64,000 nucleotides of DNA. It comes from Symbiodinium natans. Taxonomy: Eukaryota; Sar; Dinophyceae; Suessiales; Symbiodiniaceae. Where the stretch lies: NCBI GenBank assembly GCA_905221605.1, contig CAJNDS010002324.1:455001-519000 (forward strand). Reading direction: 5' to 3'. Positions 53,201 through 62,900 of this stretch are shown one piece after another (the first letter of the stretch is position 1; each line of letters opens with the position of its first letter). Both the position numbers and the translations under genes were made by a program. The notes beneath the pieces were generated by a model that was not told where the DNA came from, ran no database searches, and worked only from the letters and a program-made list of their open reading frames with translations.

Positions 53201-56200
53201 TTTAAGGCCCAAGTATTTTTAGGTACATGGACCCTCAGGGTAACATACAAAAAATAAGAAGAGACTACGAAGTAAATCTCCTAGACCCGACTCAGGGTCG
53301 CGACCTTACAAAAACTTGGATGAGCCCCCACTAACCTCGAAACCGCCAAACCCTAAACCCAGACCCTCAGGCTTATGGTGCATATATCGTTAGAACCCTA
53401 AACCGTATCAACCCTAACTCTAAGTAAGCCCTGAAACCCGTAAACCCTATAATTTGAGTGTAGGCTGCATGGTTGAGGGCCTGGAGCTGTCAGGAGCTAG
53501 GTTTGAGGACGGGTTTAGGGTTTAGGGTTTAGGGTTTAGGGTTTAGGGCTTTTGTCTGCCTTCGTTGGCAGGTTTAAGTAGGGCTTAGGGTGGGGAAGGA
53601 TGAAAGGATCCAACTGCTTCCAAGAGGCCAACATCGTCACCACCTGCACATTGGGGCTCCGGGTCTTTAGGGTTTTTTGTGCTTTAAATCAGGGTTTAGG
53701 GTTTAGGGTTTAGGGTTTAGGGTTTAGGGTTTAGGGTTTAGGGTTTAGGGTTTAGGGTTTAGGGAACCCTAAACCCTAAACCCTAAACCCTAAACCCTAA
53801 ACCCTAAACCCTAAACCCTAAACCCTAAACCCTAAACCCTAAACCCTAAGCCTCACTCCCCAACCCCAACCCCTAAACCCAGATTTGGGTACTCAAAAGG
53901 CATAATCCTAGACTCGAAGTCTAGGGATCCTTCAGCACCCTTCTAGGGATCACTCAGAGGCAGGGTATCAAAAGGGATCCCTAAACCCTAAACCCTAAAC
54001 CCTAAACCCCAAACCCCAAACCCCAAACCGTAAACCCTAAACCCTAAGCCTAAACCCTAAACCCCAAACCCTGAACCCCAGACCCGACCCCTAAAACCCC
54101 AGCAAAGCGCCTTGGTCTGGTCGCGGCTTCTCGTCCTTCACGCCCTGCATGACTTTTGCCACCTGGTGAGTTTTTTCTGCGAACAGGGCGGGAACCTCTA
54201 GCCCTGAGCCCTGAACCCTAACCCTCAAGCTTAAACCCTAATCCCTCTAAAATCGTTGAAGAGCAGGGCTCGGGAGGGCTTCAGGGTTTAGGGGTTTAGG
54301 GGGTTTTGGGCGTTTGGGGGGCTCAGGGGGTCTAGGGTTTACATGGTTTGCAGTGCCGTGCCCAGGGTGGCTCCTGGATTCGAACACAGGTTCAGGGCAA
54401 AAAGCCCCCAAACCCAGAACATAACAGCTTCAAACAAGAGTTTAGGGTTTAGGGTTTAGGGTTTAGGGTTTAGGGTTTAGGGTTTAGGGTTTAGGGTTTA
54501 GGGTTTAGGGTTTTTAGAAGGTTTCAGAGTCGGCAAGGCAAAGGGAGGTCGCAGCGCTCAACAGCGCAAGGGTTGACAAAGAGCCGAAGGTTTAGGTAAC
54601 TTGGGTTTGCCGAAGCCCTAAACCCTAAACCCCAAGCCCCAAACCCTAAACCCTAAACCCTAAACCCTAAACCTAAATCAGAGACTCAAGGCCTACACCC
54701 CTTGCAGAGGGGGGGGGGGCTTTAAGGGGACCAGTCCCCCGCAACCCCTTAAAAACCTTTCCTGGGACGTTCCGGGACCCCCGGCTCGTGGGCCCTTGTT
54801 GATGGGCCCCTATACTTGCTGCCACCACTCCCTCTCTCTGGGACTGCAGGCTCTGCACCCCCCATTTCAAACCCTATCCCCTAAACCCTTAAAAACCCTT
54901 AAAAACCCTAAACCCTAAACCCTAAACCCTAAACCCTAAACCCTAAACCCTAAACCCTAAACCCTAAACCCAAATCACAGCAAACCCTAAACCCTACACG
55001 CCCTAGCTCGCACGCATCGAGAGCCAGCCTCGGATTTGGTCATGTCGAACGAGTACGTAACCCCTTCCGTCTCCACTTCCTGCAGGAGTTCGGGGTTTCT
55101 GTAATTCTTACGAGCTATATAACAGAAAAAACACACACATGAATAATTATGTAGATGCAATATAATATAACTTATACAGATAAAATGCAGGTGTTTAGGG
55201 TGAATAGGGCGGGTGAGTTCCTCCTCCTGACAAAAGCCCCGCGGAAGATGCTGTTTTCAGCGGCCTGCTCCCTACGTCCCACTCGGGCCCCGACCCCCAA
55301 ATGTGCAACGTTAGACTTTCAAGCTCTAAAGCATTTGCGGCCCCTAAGTTAGGGGGTTTGGGGTTTGGGGCTTAGAGTTTTAAGGCTTTCCGATTGAGGG
55401 TTTGGGGTTTAGAGAAGACAAAGTGGCTGGGGCGTAGAGTCTTGGGCTACCTCTCCAAGGCCTAACACCCACAGCGCAGGCCATAACACTGTGAGGATCC
55501 ATGCTCGAAACTGCTAAACTCCTAAACTCCTAAACTCCTAAACTCCTAAACCCTAAACCCTAAACCCTAAACCCTAAAACCCTAAACCCCAAAAACCTAA
55601 ACCCTAGCCCAAGCCCTAGATGGTCCTCCGTGTGAGTGGTTCGCTCCACTTCTTGACCATGATCGTCCAGAGTCTTCTCCACGACAGTGATATGCCGCTT
55701 CTTAACCTTGCGGGTTTAGGGTTTAGGGTTTAGGGTTTAGGGTTTAGGGTTTAGGGTTTAGGGTTTTCCCGAAATAGGGGTACCCTTTGGGGGGGGGGGG
55801 GGTCCCTTTAAGGGGATTCTATTCTATCTGGGGTATGAAAGGGGTACCCTATTTTGGGAAATACCGTTATGGGCTTGCCTACACTCTGAATCCTTAGGGC
55901 TTTGCCCAGAATACTCTGATGCAAGACGATCTTCGGACGCGACGAGAAACCCTAAAGCCTAAGCCCCACCAAGCCAGAAGCCTAAACCCTAAAGCCCTAA
56001 AGCCCTAAAGCCCTAAAGCCCTAAAGCCCTAAAGCCCTACAGCCCTAAAGCCCTAAAGCCCTAAAGCCCTAAAGCCCTAAAGCCCTAAAGCCCTAAAGCC
56101 CTAAAGCCCTAAAGCCCTAATTAAAGCCCTAAAGCCCTAAAGCCTTAAAGCCCTGAACCCTAAACCTAAAACAACCCTAAACCCTTAATCACTTGAGTTG

Positions 56201-59200
56201 TGTTTGGGGCTGGTTTTTTTTCAAACCCCCGTACTTCTAAGGATGTGGGGTTTTCTTCTTTTTGTGGGGTTTTCTTATTTTTTTGGCTGGGGTTCGGGGG
56301 GGGGGGGGGGGGGGGTGCAGGGAAGCCATCCGCGCAAAAAGTTGAAGGGCTTGGATTTTCTCACGACCACCGCCTAGGTGTAGAACCTAAACCGCAAACT
56401 TCCGACATTTAGCACATCCAGGCGGCCAGCACTACACCCCTAACCCGAACCCTGAACCCTAAACCCCAAACCCTAAAACCCTAAACCCTAAACCTGAACC
56501 CCCTAAACCCTAAACCCTAAACCCTAAACCCTAAACCCTAACCCTAAACCCTAAACCCTAAACCCTAAACCCTAAACCCTAAACCCTAAGCCGGAAGTGC
56601 AGCCTGGCAGCTAGCTCAATGTACTTTCGAACGTGTTCCATCTCACCACCTGGGCGCATCTCTGGCCATAGAGGGTTGGGTGTGCGAACAAGTCGCCCAA
56701 ACGAGACGACTCTCAGCTGAACCGTAGAACCCCTTAAACGTAGAACCCCGCAACCACTCCCCAGGATATGGAAGGCCCCAAACCCTGAACCTCCCTAGAA
56801 CCATATGAACCGAAGGAGTGGATGAATAGTAGAAGTAGCAATACTAGACGCAATAATACTACCCGATTTTCATTCTATACTAACCGACAGTAAGCGCAAG
56901 GCTGTGCTACGCTCGCAAAAAAGGTTTCACTGCTGTACGACAGCTAAATACTAGAGCAGGTGGCGAGGGGTGTTTCCATGCATTCTATAGCAGACTTTAA
57001 CAGGCCAGACTACGACGTACCACTCACACACACACACACATGTGTGTGTGTATATATGTATAGAGATATATACACTCTCATGTACACTGTGAGATGTTAT
57101 ATGTTCTGAAGCATGCACGATAAACTATTACCTTAAACAACAGAACTTGGGGGGGGGGGGGGTTCAATATACAAGGGGCTTAGGGGGGGGGAGGGGTTCG
57201 CAGGGGGTCGTAGCTTGGGGCATTTATGAGTCGCTGCCACTCAGCTCCCGGCCCACGGTCGACACGGAACTGGCAGGCTTGGAGGCTTTTGGTCGTACCC
57301 TGTACAACCCAAGGGCCTATACTTCAGAAGCCTTTAAAGGAGGTCCCCTTAGATTTGGGTTTAGAGTTTAGGGCCTAGCACTTCGGGTTCAGGGCGGTTC
57401 GGGTTTCTAAATGAAGCATACCGATTTTGGGCTACTTGGAGCCGCAGGATAGAGGTGTCAGGGCGGAGGCTTTCAGGCACGGGGCTTCTTAAGGACTACC
57501 GAAAAGAAAGCCCACAATACCTAAGTAGCTCTTAGTTGCAGCCCCTCTATGACCCCCAAACGGCCCCTTATAAGGGCTCCCTCCAGAAGTTAGGTCCCAT
57601 GCAGAAACAACCGGGTGGTCCCTCTTGGATTTATCAAGATACCTTGCGCCCTAAATCCCTTAGGTCTTACGGAGACTCTTGCTACTAAACCCTAAACCCT
57701 AAACCCTTGGGTAAAGCTTGACAAAAATGCCTGCAGGGCTGCTAGGCAGGGGATTCGTGGCTTGAAGGCTTGCGGTTGGAGGCCCCCTCTGGGGCTTTGG
57801 GTTTGAGCACTTTTTGGGGTTTAGGGTTTAGGGCTGGAGCATCGTGAGGGCTCAGGAAAGGGGCGGCTTGACTTATGGAACCCTAAACCCTGAACCCTAA
57901 ACCCTAAACCCTAGACCCCTAAGCCCCTAAGCCCCTAAGCCCCTAAGCCCCTAAGCCCCTAAGTCCCTAAGCCCCTAAGCCTCGAAGCCCATGCCTTGCT
58001 TCGGTTTAAGACTGGGCTCAGATTTACCCTACTTTGGAGTAGACCCTGGAAAAAAGTATATACTGTACCGTTTTAAAATTTGTAGCTATAATAGGAACCC
58101 AGAAAAAAAGTATAGTACTCCAAAACCCAGTCTAGATGGGCCTCGTGGTGGAGGTCGACGAGACGGAGGAAGCTCCAAGAGAAACGGTACCCCCTCCGTC
58201 CGTGAGCTGATGGAGGTGGTAGGAGGCCTGCATGCGGGCAGTGGTGAGGGTTTAGGGTGTAGGGTTTAGGGTTTGTTTAGGGGTACTGTTATTCTAGGAG
58301 CTTAGGTTTCGTGATCTATCCTGAATCCGAGGTCCTAAATCCTCAGACGAACACAAATTTAGACCCCTGCATGGGCATGCAGGGACTGTTGTTTAGGGTT
58401 TAGGGTTAAGGGTTAAGGGTTTAGGGTTTAGGGTGACGGGAGCGAACGAGAATACTTCTATACCCTGAGCCGTAGACACTAGTAAGATTGCCGGGAAAGG
58501 CAAAAAGCAAATCCCGTTCACTCAGAGCTGAATATACTGCGGCATGCCCAAGTCAAGAATTGCTAGCCCTAAACCCTACACCCAAAACCCCTAAACCCGA
58601 AACCCTAAACCCTAAACCCTGAACCCTAAGCCCCAAACCCTGACAGCAGAACGGCCAGAACTTCATCTCTTCCAGGTTTCGGGTGTACCAAGTTCCCCAG
58701 AGAAGAAGGTACGCATTCACGTGGCTTCTGTAAACCGCCCCTACCCCCTAATATCTGTAGGGTTTAGGGTTTAGGGTTTAGGCTTAAGGGTTTAGGGTTT
58801 AGCGTTTAGGGTATAAGTGCTCCCCATACACGATAATACAACTATCATTGGAGTATTTGCTATTAGGGGGTAGGGGGTGGGGTTAATATTGGCGGGAAGG
58901 AATTAGTTTGAGGTTGTATATAGTGAGTTAGTAAGTTGGCACCTGAGTCTTTGTGGCCAGTATTGTGGGTTTGGGTGTCCGGGTATGTCTGTTGTGGGCA
59001 TGGGTGTTTCTTGATGCATCTGTGGCCAAAATCTTCCAGAACTCCTTGTGGCGGACAGAGCGGAGCCTAAACTGGTGCTTAGCATTCAGGGTCTAGGGTT
59101 TCTGGTTGTACTGCTTGACTTAGAAAGGGCCCGCAGGCATTTTCCAGGCTTCTGTGCCTGAACCGCCTCACATTTGCTGCTGTTGTATGACTTCATTACA

Positions 59201-62200
59201 TCGCCACAATGAACTCAACTGTTCAACCTGGCCGGCATGAACAAAGCACGGCCTAAGCTCTAAAGTGAAACTGAAGATGTAGCTCAGGCATGTTTGTCGG
59301 TGTTCAGCAGACATTCTTGTTTGCATCAAGGCTTCTGGAGCAACTTTGGAAAATGGCTTCGCGAAGCAGCGCGTGGCAGCTCGGTGAAATTAGAACCCTG
59401 GTCATCAAAGGGCCGAGCCCCCTCAAGTCGCAGGTAAACAGAGCCCCAGGTAGGTCGGCCACCTCCCTAAACCCTAAACCCTAAGCCCTAAACCCTATAA
59501 ACCCTATAAAGCCTAAACTACTCTCAACTCACCGCCCTCACGACTTCCCCACGGCTGAGTCCGCCGCAACTCCCCTCGCAATGCTCATGTCGGTCGGATC
59601 CTCCGTGTCCTCCTGGAGTGGATAGGGTTTAGGGTTTAGGGTTTAGGGTTTAGGATTTAGGGTTTAGGGTTTAGGGTTTATAGGGTTTAGAGTTTATAGG
59701 GTTTAGGGTTTATAGGGTTTAGGGTTTAGGGGTTAGGGTTAAGGGTTTAGATTTTAGGTTTAGGGTTTGGGGTTCTATGAGTTACCCTCAGCCCTATGTC
59801 GAGCAGGGCACAAGTTGAACTATGGGATAATGTAGGGAATTTACGACCTCATAGCCCTGCCCTGACTACAAAACCACAAAGTCCCAAACCCCAATCCCTG
59901 AAGCCCTGAGGCCGTGCATCCGGAATACTAGAGCCCGGTTAGGTTGAGGATTTAGGGGTTAGGATTTAGGGTTTCCGTAACCTTGTAACCCTGAAACCTG
60001 AACCTTACCACCCCGAACGCCCTGAAAGCCCTAAAGCGCTGTGAGCCTTTGGGGTTCAGGGTTGCGAAAACCCTAAGCCCTATAAACCCTAAGCCCCCTA
60101 AACCCTAAATACCAAACCCTAAACCCTAAAAACCTACACCCTAAACCCTAACCCTAGACCCTAAACCCTAAACCCTAAACCCTAGACCCTAAACCCTAAA
60201 CCCTAAACCCTAAACCCTAATTAAACCCTAAACCCTAAACCCTAAACCCTAAACCCTAAACCCTAAACCCTAAACCCTAAACCCAACCTCCCCGAGGAAG
60301 AGGATCAAGAAGCGGAGGATCACGGGTATGATCGCCGCGAGGGTGGCCACAACCACCAACACTTCAGTGGCAGTGTCCTGGGATCCTAAACCCTAAACCC
60401 TAAACCCTAAACCCTATAAACCCTAAACCCTAAACCCTGAACCCCAAACCCTAAGCAGCTTGGAGCTTCGCATCTCGGGCTATGCTTCCACTTGCTGGCA
60501 AGAGGCCGACCACCCTGAGATGACGAAGAGCAAGAACCTTGCAAAGCTACTGTAGCCCTAAACACTAAGCCCTAAGCCCTAAGCCCTAAGCCCTAACCCT
60601 AAACCCTAAACCCTAAACCCAAAACCCTAAACCCAACAAATGATCAGCAGGCTTTCACCTCAAACCGTATCGCACGAGCAACTCTCCGGCTTTCTTCCCT
60701 GTTGACCCTTACCCGACTAAGCCCTAAAGCGCCAACAACGTGTTTAAATCCCACAGCCCCATAACCCCAAACCGTTAAAACCCCGAAACCTACACACCCT
60801 AACCACCCTAAACCCTAAACCCTACATACCCGAAGCACAGCCTGCAAATAGCAACCAAAACCCGACACCCAAGACTGGATCTGGATTGCGGGTTCAGGGC
60901 TCAGGGTCCAGGGTTCAGAGTTTAGGGTTCAGGATTTAGGGCTTAGGCTCTGGATCTAGGGTTCAGGGTTTATCGGCCAGGCGGCACATAGATGAGCACG
61001 TGGACGGTGACTTCCTTGCACTGTGCCCAGTTCAGCTTTGGGCTGCGAGGTGAGTGTCGTTGCAGTCTCATGGCAGATGGGACCCTAAACCCTTAGTCGC
61101 AAATCCTAACCCAAAACCCAAAACCCAAAACCCTAAACCACCCAAGATGTTCATTAACCCTAGACCCCATGGATTTTGGGGTATTCGAAGGGCATGATTC
61201 GGAGGCCAGGGAGGAGGTAGCAGGGATGCGTAGATGTCTTCGAGCTTAGAATGACGAGGTGTTTTGAAACTGTTACTCCGGAATGCATCCTCGGCCTCAA
61301 ACCCTTAAGCAACCACGGGGCAACCAGCCAACAAACCTATATCCTAGAGCCGAGACGCCCAGGGCCCTTAACTCTAAACCTGTCAACCCCTTGATCCCAT
61401 GAGCTGACGTACCAAAACATCCCTTGAATCTTAGTGTTTCGGGACTTTAGGGCCTACGGGGTCTACGACCTCCCCTCGAGCGTTGATTCTGTCTGTCTAG
61501 GACATACTTGGAGGTTCATGGTACTTATGAACCAATTATAACTGTACTTATACATGTACTTAGAACCATATTAGGGCACTTAAGGGGCTTACAAGTGGGT
61601 TAAAAGTACAGTTGTAATTGGTTAAGAAGTACCATGAACCTCCAAGTAGGCTTAGGGTCTTGGACATGCTCGTAGGGCTCATAGGGTTTCAGGGCACAAG
61701 CTCCTCTAAGTAGCCGAGAACAACCATCTTGATATGCCCTAAGGCACAAGCCCAAGGAAACACTTTGGCGCTACATTTGTGAGAGGAACACCTGCAAAAC
61801 ACACCAAAACAATAGTCTTTGTGTCAAAGTTACTGGTAGAATAAACGGTTCCTGAGACCTTAAGGGAAACAACACAACTTTCCTAACGCTTTGCGAGGGG
61901 GGGGGGGTGATCCAAGCGTGGGCACTCTCGGGCTCTCGGTTATCATGTGTTACATCGCTTTTATTTGACGGGCCCATAGGGAGACTTACCGCGATCCCTT
62001 GTTCACCCATTTCGTCGACCTGCATTGCCAAGTGGCCCAGTCGTTGAGATAGGTCCACACGTACGGCTGGAGGGTGGCTTCAAGGATGACGTACCTGGGT
62101 GGAGGGTTCAGGGCGGAGGGTTCAGGGTTCCAGGAGGCACGACCCGCAACCCGCAAATCCCAGCCGCCCTTCCTTTGAGTGCCCCAGAAAACCGATTCTG

Positions 62201-62394
62201 TGACCTGTGAGTTTTTGGGGAAACACCATGAGCCTAAAAGCCCAGGCCCTGGATCATCTAGGTCCCGGGCCCCAATGTGATCAGCATATACACAAGAGGT
62301 AGTCCAGCAAGATCTCTTCGCATCAGCATCGCGTAGATGATGACTGCAAATCCTCAAGTTCCGTGAACTTGGTGGAGATCGTGCCCCAAGACAT
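47242..62394 (-). CDS. Gene 3: unidentified, possibly membrane protein, ~27-exon model
   Basis: Whole-gene entry; exons are listed separately. The product begins MSWGTISTKFTELEDLQ and ends MLYEHDELFQD. Exons 3-5 join into a hydrophobic stretch with at least one strong membrane segment (EVLVVVATLAAIIPVIL then RFLILFLG), preceded by an Arg-bearing segment LALRHLRVVGLLPA. That combination could suit an ion channel or transporter, but I do not recognise a family. Exons 1-17 and 23-27 join in phase with GC/GA/GT donors. Exons 18-22 are GC-rich and open in more than one frame. Confidence 0.62.
47456..47505 (-). CDS. Gene 3 exon 26
   Basis: It encodes RVPGHQPSSRPFLPSL. The acceptor is TGTTGAG|CGTG and the GC donor CCA|GCGC. 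TTTAGGG lies to the right. Confidence 0.78.
48031..48057 (-). CDS. Gene 3 exon 25 (27 nt)
   Basis: It encodes QWDHALICK. The acceptor GTGCCTACAG|CAGT follows a pyrimidine-rich TTTTCTTGTCCC tract; the GC donor is AAA|GCCT. Confidence 0.7.
48709..48757 (-). CDS. Gene 3 exon 24
   Basis: It encodes RDGSAHCQTTRLNLSQ. The acceptor is CCGAAG|ACGA and the GA donor CAA|GACC. Confidence 0.65.
48924..48964 (-). CDS. Gene 3 exon 23
   Basis: It encodes KPWTRHGWHALTR. The acceptor is CTAGAG|AAAC next to TTTAGGG and the GA donor CCC|GAAAG. Phase 2 fits exon 24. Confidence 0.6.
49555..49631 (-). CDS. Gene 3 exon 22 (frame unresolved)
   Basis: The island after CCTCAG|AAGC reads APLDTNQATDQPAVFDG in one frame and KPLSTRTKLLTSRQF in another. 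TTTAGGG lies right and CCCTAAA left, as for other exons. The left end is approximate. Confidence 0.5.
50531..50578 (-). CDS. Gene 3 exon 21
   Basis: It encodes LVKPRRFQPPEHDSWQ. The acceptor is GATCCCAG|CTGG and the donor CAG|GTAAC (GT). Confidence 0.7.
51376..51395 (-). CDS. Gene 3 exon 20 (tentative)
   Basis: A short island after GATCTCAG|CCCT encoding PSQLLCK-type sequence with a GA donor CAA|GAAC. This is weak evidence. Confidence 0.3.
51689..51800. mobile_element. MITE-like family C (TAGCCCAG...CTGGGCTA)
   Basis: The arms are TAGCCCAGCAACC and CCACTGGGCTACC, with an inner GCACCCTTTTTGGGGTTGGT segment. Further copies at about 23338-23440, 23950-24083 and 51080-51190 differ by point changes. 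Confidence 0.75.
51810..51893 (-). CDS. Gene 3 exon 19 (frame unresolved)
   Basis: A GC-rich island after CGTCAG|GGAA, open in all three minus frames (for example REAGEALTAYPSTQRRR or KLARLSLPIHPLSAG). TTTAGGG lies right. It is probably an exon; its left end is approximate. Confidence 0.45.
53135..53245. mobile_element. MITE-like family F (CCTAAGGGTCCATG...)
   Basis: Arms CTAAGGGTCCATGCACCT and AGGTACATGGACCCTCAGG enclose GGCCCAAGTA-type sequences. Similar elements lie at about 28925-29045 and 52170-52265. Confidence 0.75.
53611..53643 (-). CDS. Gene 3 exon 18
   Basis: It encodes VVTMLASWKQL if the acceptor is TGTGCAG|GTGG; the alternative acceptor CCGGAG|CCCC gives a different frame. The GA donor is TTG|GATC. 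The intron upstream is a head-to-head telomere-type palindrome. Confidence 0.5.
53695..53848. repeat. Head-to-head TTTAGGG/CCCTAAA palindrome
   Basis: About ten TTTAGGG units run directly into about twelve CCCTAAA units with only AA between them near 53764, a near-perfect inverted repeat. It occupies the intron between gene 3 exons 17 and 18. Confidence 0.97.
54136..54176 (-). CDS. Gene 3 exon 17
   Basis: It encodes KTHQVAKVMQGVK, with the frame open for DEKPRPDQ beyond. The acceptor is GTTCGCAG|AAAA and the GA donor AAG|GACG. Confidence 0.72.
54532..54556 (-). CDS. Gene 3 exon 16 (25 nt)
   Basis: It encodes RCDLPLPC. The acceptor is TGTTGAG|CGCT and the GA donor TGCC|GACT. Other frames are open. 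Confidence 0.5.
55029..55079 (-). CDS. Gene 3 exon 15
   Basis: It encodes EVETEGVTYSFDMTKSE. The acceptor is TCCTGCAG|GAAG and the GC donor GAG|GCTG. Confidence 0.82.
55238..55315 (-). CDS. Gene 3 exon 14
   Basis: It encodes SNVAHLGVGARVGRREQ and AAENSIFRG. The acceptor is TTGAAAG|TCTA and the GC donor GGG|GCTT. A second frame is also open (LTLHIWGSGPEWDVG), so the frame is a phase-based choice. Confidence 0.6.
55626..55706 (-). CDS. Gene 3 exon 13
   Basis: It encodes VKKRHITVVEKTLDDHG and QEVERTTHTE, strongly charged. The acceptor is CGCAAG|GTTA directly beside a TTTAGGG array, and the GA donor is GAG|GACC. Confidence 0.82.
55975..56160. repeat. AAAGCCCT variant array
   Basis: About 22 units of CCCTAAAG, an 8-nt variant of the telomere-type unit, in a gene 3 intron. 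Confidence 0.95.
56592..56641 (-). CDS. Gene 3 exon 12
   Basis: It encodes MEHVRKYIELAARLHF. The acceptor is GGTGAG|ATGG or GCCCAG|GTGG eight bases earlier. The GC donor CCG|GCTT abuts CCCTAAA; an earlier GC donor CTA|GCTG would fit exon 13 better in phase. Confidence 0.75.
57233..57277 (-). CDS. Gene 3 exon 11
   Basis: It encodes PASSVSTVGRELSGS. The acceptor is CTCCAAG|CCTG and the GA donor AGC|GACT. Confidence 0.6.
58174..58227 (-). CDS. Gene 3 exon 10
   Basis: It encodes ASYHLHQLTDGGGTVSLG. The acceptor is GCATGCAG|GCC and the GC donor GGA|GCTT. The frame runs on for 13 more codons. Confidence 0.75.
59018..59066 (-). CDS. Gene 3 exon 9
   Basis: It encodes LRSVRHKEFWKILATD. The acceptor is GTTTAG|GCTC and the GC donor GAT|GCAT. 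Confidence 0.75.
59225..59252 (-). CDS. Gene 3 exon 8 (28 nt)
   Basis: It encodes RALFMPAR with shared outer codons. The acceptor is GCTTAG|GCCG and the GA donor GGTT|GAAC. A second frame is open, but this one joins exon 9 as MPARLLRSVRHKEFW. Confidence 0.65.
59361..59421 (-). CDS. Gene 3 exon 7
   Basis: It encodes GARPFDDQGSNFTELP and RAAS. The acceptor is ACTTGAG|GGGG and the GA donor TCGC|GAAG. Confidence 0.75.
59553..59612 (-). CDS. Gene 3 exon 6
   Basis: It encodes EDTEDPTDMSIARGVAADSA. The acceptor is ACTCCAG|GAGG and the donor GCC|GTGG (GT). Confidence 0.8.
60291..60377 (-). CDS. Gene 3 exon 5: membrane segment
   Basis: It encodes DTATEVLVVVATLAAII and PVILRFLILFLG, about 20 hydrophobic residues in a row with one Arg. 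The acceptor is TCCCAG|GACA and the GA donor GGG|GAGG. The other two minus frames have stops. Confidence 0.75.
60472..60537 (-). CDS. Gene 3 exon 4
   Basis: It encodes VLALRHLRVVGLLPAS then GSIARD. The acceptor is TTGCAAG|GTTC and the GC donor GAT|GCGA. Other frames on both strands are also open, so the frame rests on phase and the hydrophobic context. Confidence 0.6.
60988..61035 (-). CDS. Gene 3 exon 3
   Basis: It encodes LNWAQCKEVTVHVLIY, turning hydrophobic at the end. The acceptor is CCAAAG|CTGA and the donor TAT|GTGCC (GT); a later GC donor is possible. Confidence 0.72.
61507..61646. mobile_element. MITE-like family A, copy 3
   Basis: The best-preserved copy: both arms carry the full CTTGGAGGTTCATGGTACTT inverted repeat. 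It is in the intron between gene 3 exons 2 and 3. Confidence 0.88.
61990..62066 (-). CDS. Gene 3 exon 2
   Basis: It encodes VRVDLSQRLGHLAMQ and VDEMGEQGIA, with heptad-like hydrophobic spacing. The acceptor is CCTCCAG|CCGT. The donor GCG|GTAAGT is the only textbook GTAAGT in the window. Confidence 0.82.
62331..62394 (-). CDS. Gene 3 exon 1 (start)
   Basis: It encodes MSWGTISTKFTELEDLQ and SSST. The ATG follows a GGGCATA repeat tract. The GA donor ACGC|GATG fits the next exon; a GT donor at GCA|GTCA is an alternative. Confidence 0.6.
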
Positions 62395-62397
62395 GAC

Positions 62398-62495
62398 ATA
62401 GGGCATAGGGCATAGGGCATAAGGCATAGGGCATAGGGCATAGGGCACAGGGCTTAGGGCATAGGGCATAGGGCATAGGCATAGGGCTTAGGGCT
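62398..62495. repeat. GGGCATA tandem array
   Basis: About 13 units of GGGCATA, a 7-nt unit that keeps the GGG core but not TTTA. It lies immediately upstream of the gene 3 start codon. Confidence 0.92.
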
Positions 62496-62622
62496 TATTG
62501 TCAACACAAGACTCTACAATCGGGTTGCTTTCTGTTCTGGCCCCTCTGTCCAACAAACAACCACATAAGCCTGGGAAGCCTTGGTTCAGGCACCTGCGTC
62601 TACACTCAACCCTGGACCTTGC

Positions 62623-62723
62623 TTGGGATGTTCCCCCTTGTACTAAGTCCTTAATTAAGATTACAGCACCCCCCCCATTGTCATCCCTACTGAGGACTGT
62701 TAGGATAAGGGGGAACATCCCAA
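62623..62723. mobile_element. MITE-like family B, copy 1
   Basis: About 100 bp with TTGGGATGTTCCCC and GGGGAACATCCCAA at the ends and an internal CCTTAAT/inverse pair. Related copies are at about 26768-26862, 50070-50162 and 62901-63001. Confidence 0.85.
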
Positions 62724-62900
62724 CCATCCCAACCTAGACCCTATAAACCCTTATGACTACTTTGTGCTTGAGAACCCCCCCAAAAGATTAAAAACAAATA
62801 TTTAACAAGTTTGCTTAATAAGGAAGACTTTTGTGTTTTGTTCCTTGCTTTGTTGTTTTTTTTTGGGAGGTGGGGTTCTTAAGCAAATGGTAGTCATGCG

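Noticed and set aside
60440-60540. Plus-strand reading ELRISGYASTCWQEAD ending in a stop
   Set aside because: Coding-like, but all neighbouring exons are minus and a minus frame joins exons 3 and 5 of gene 3 in phase.
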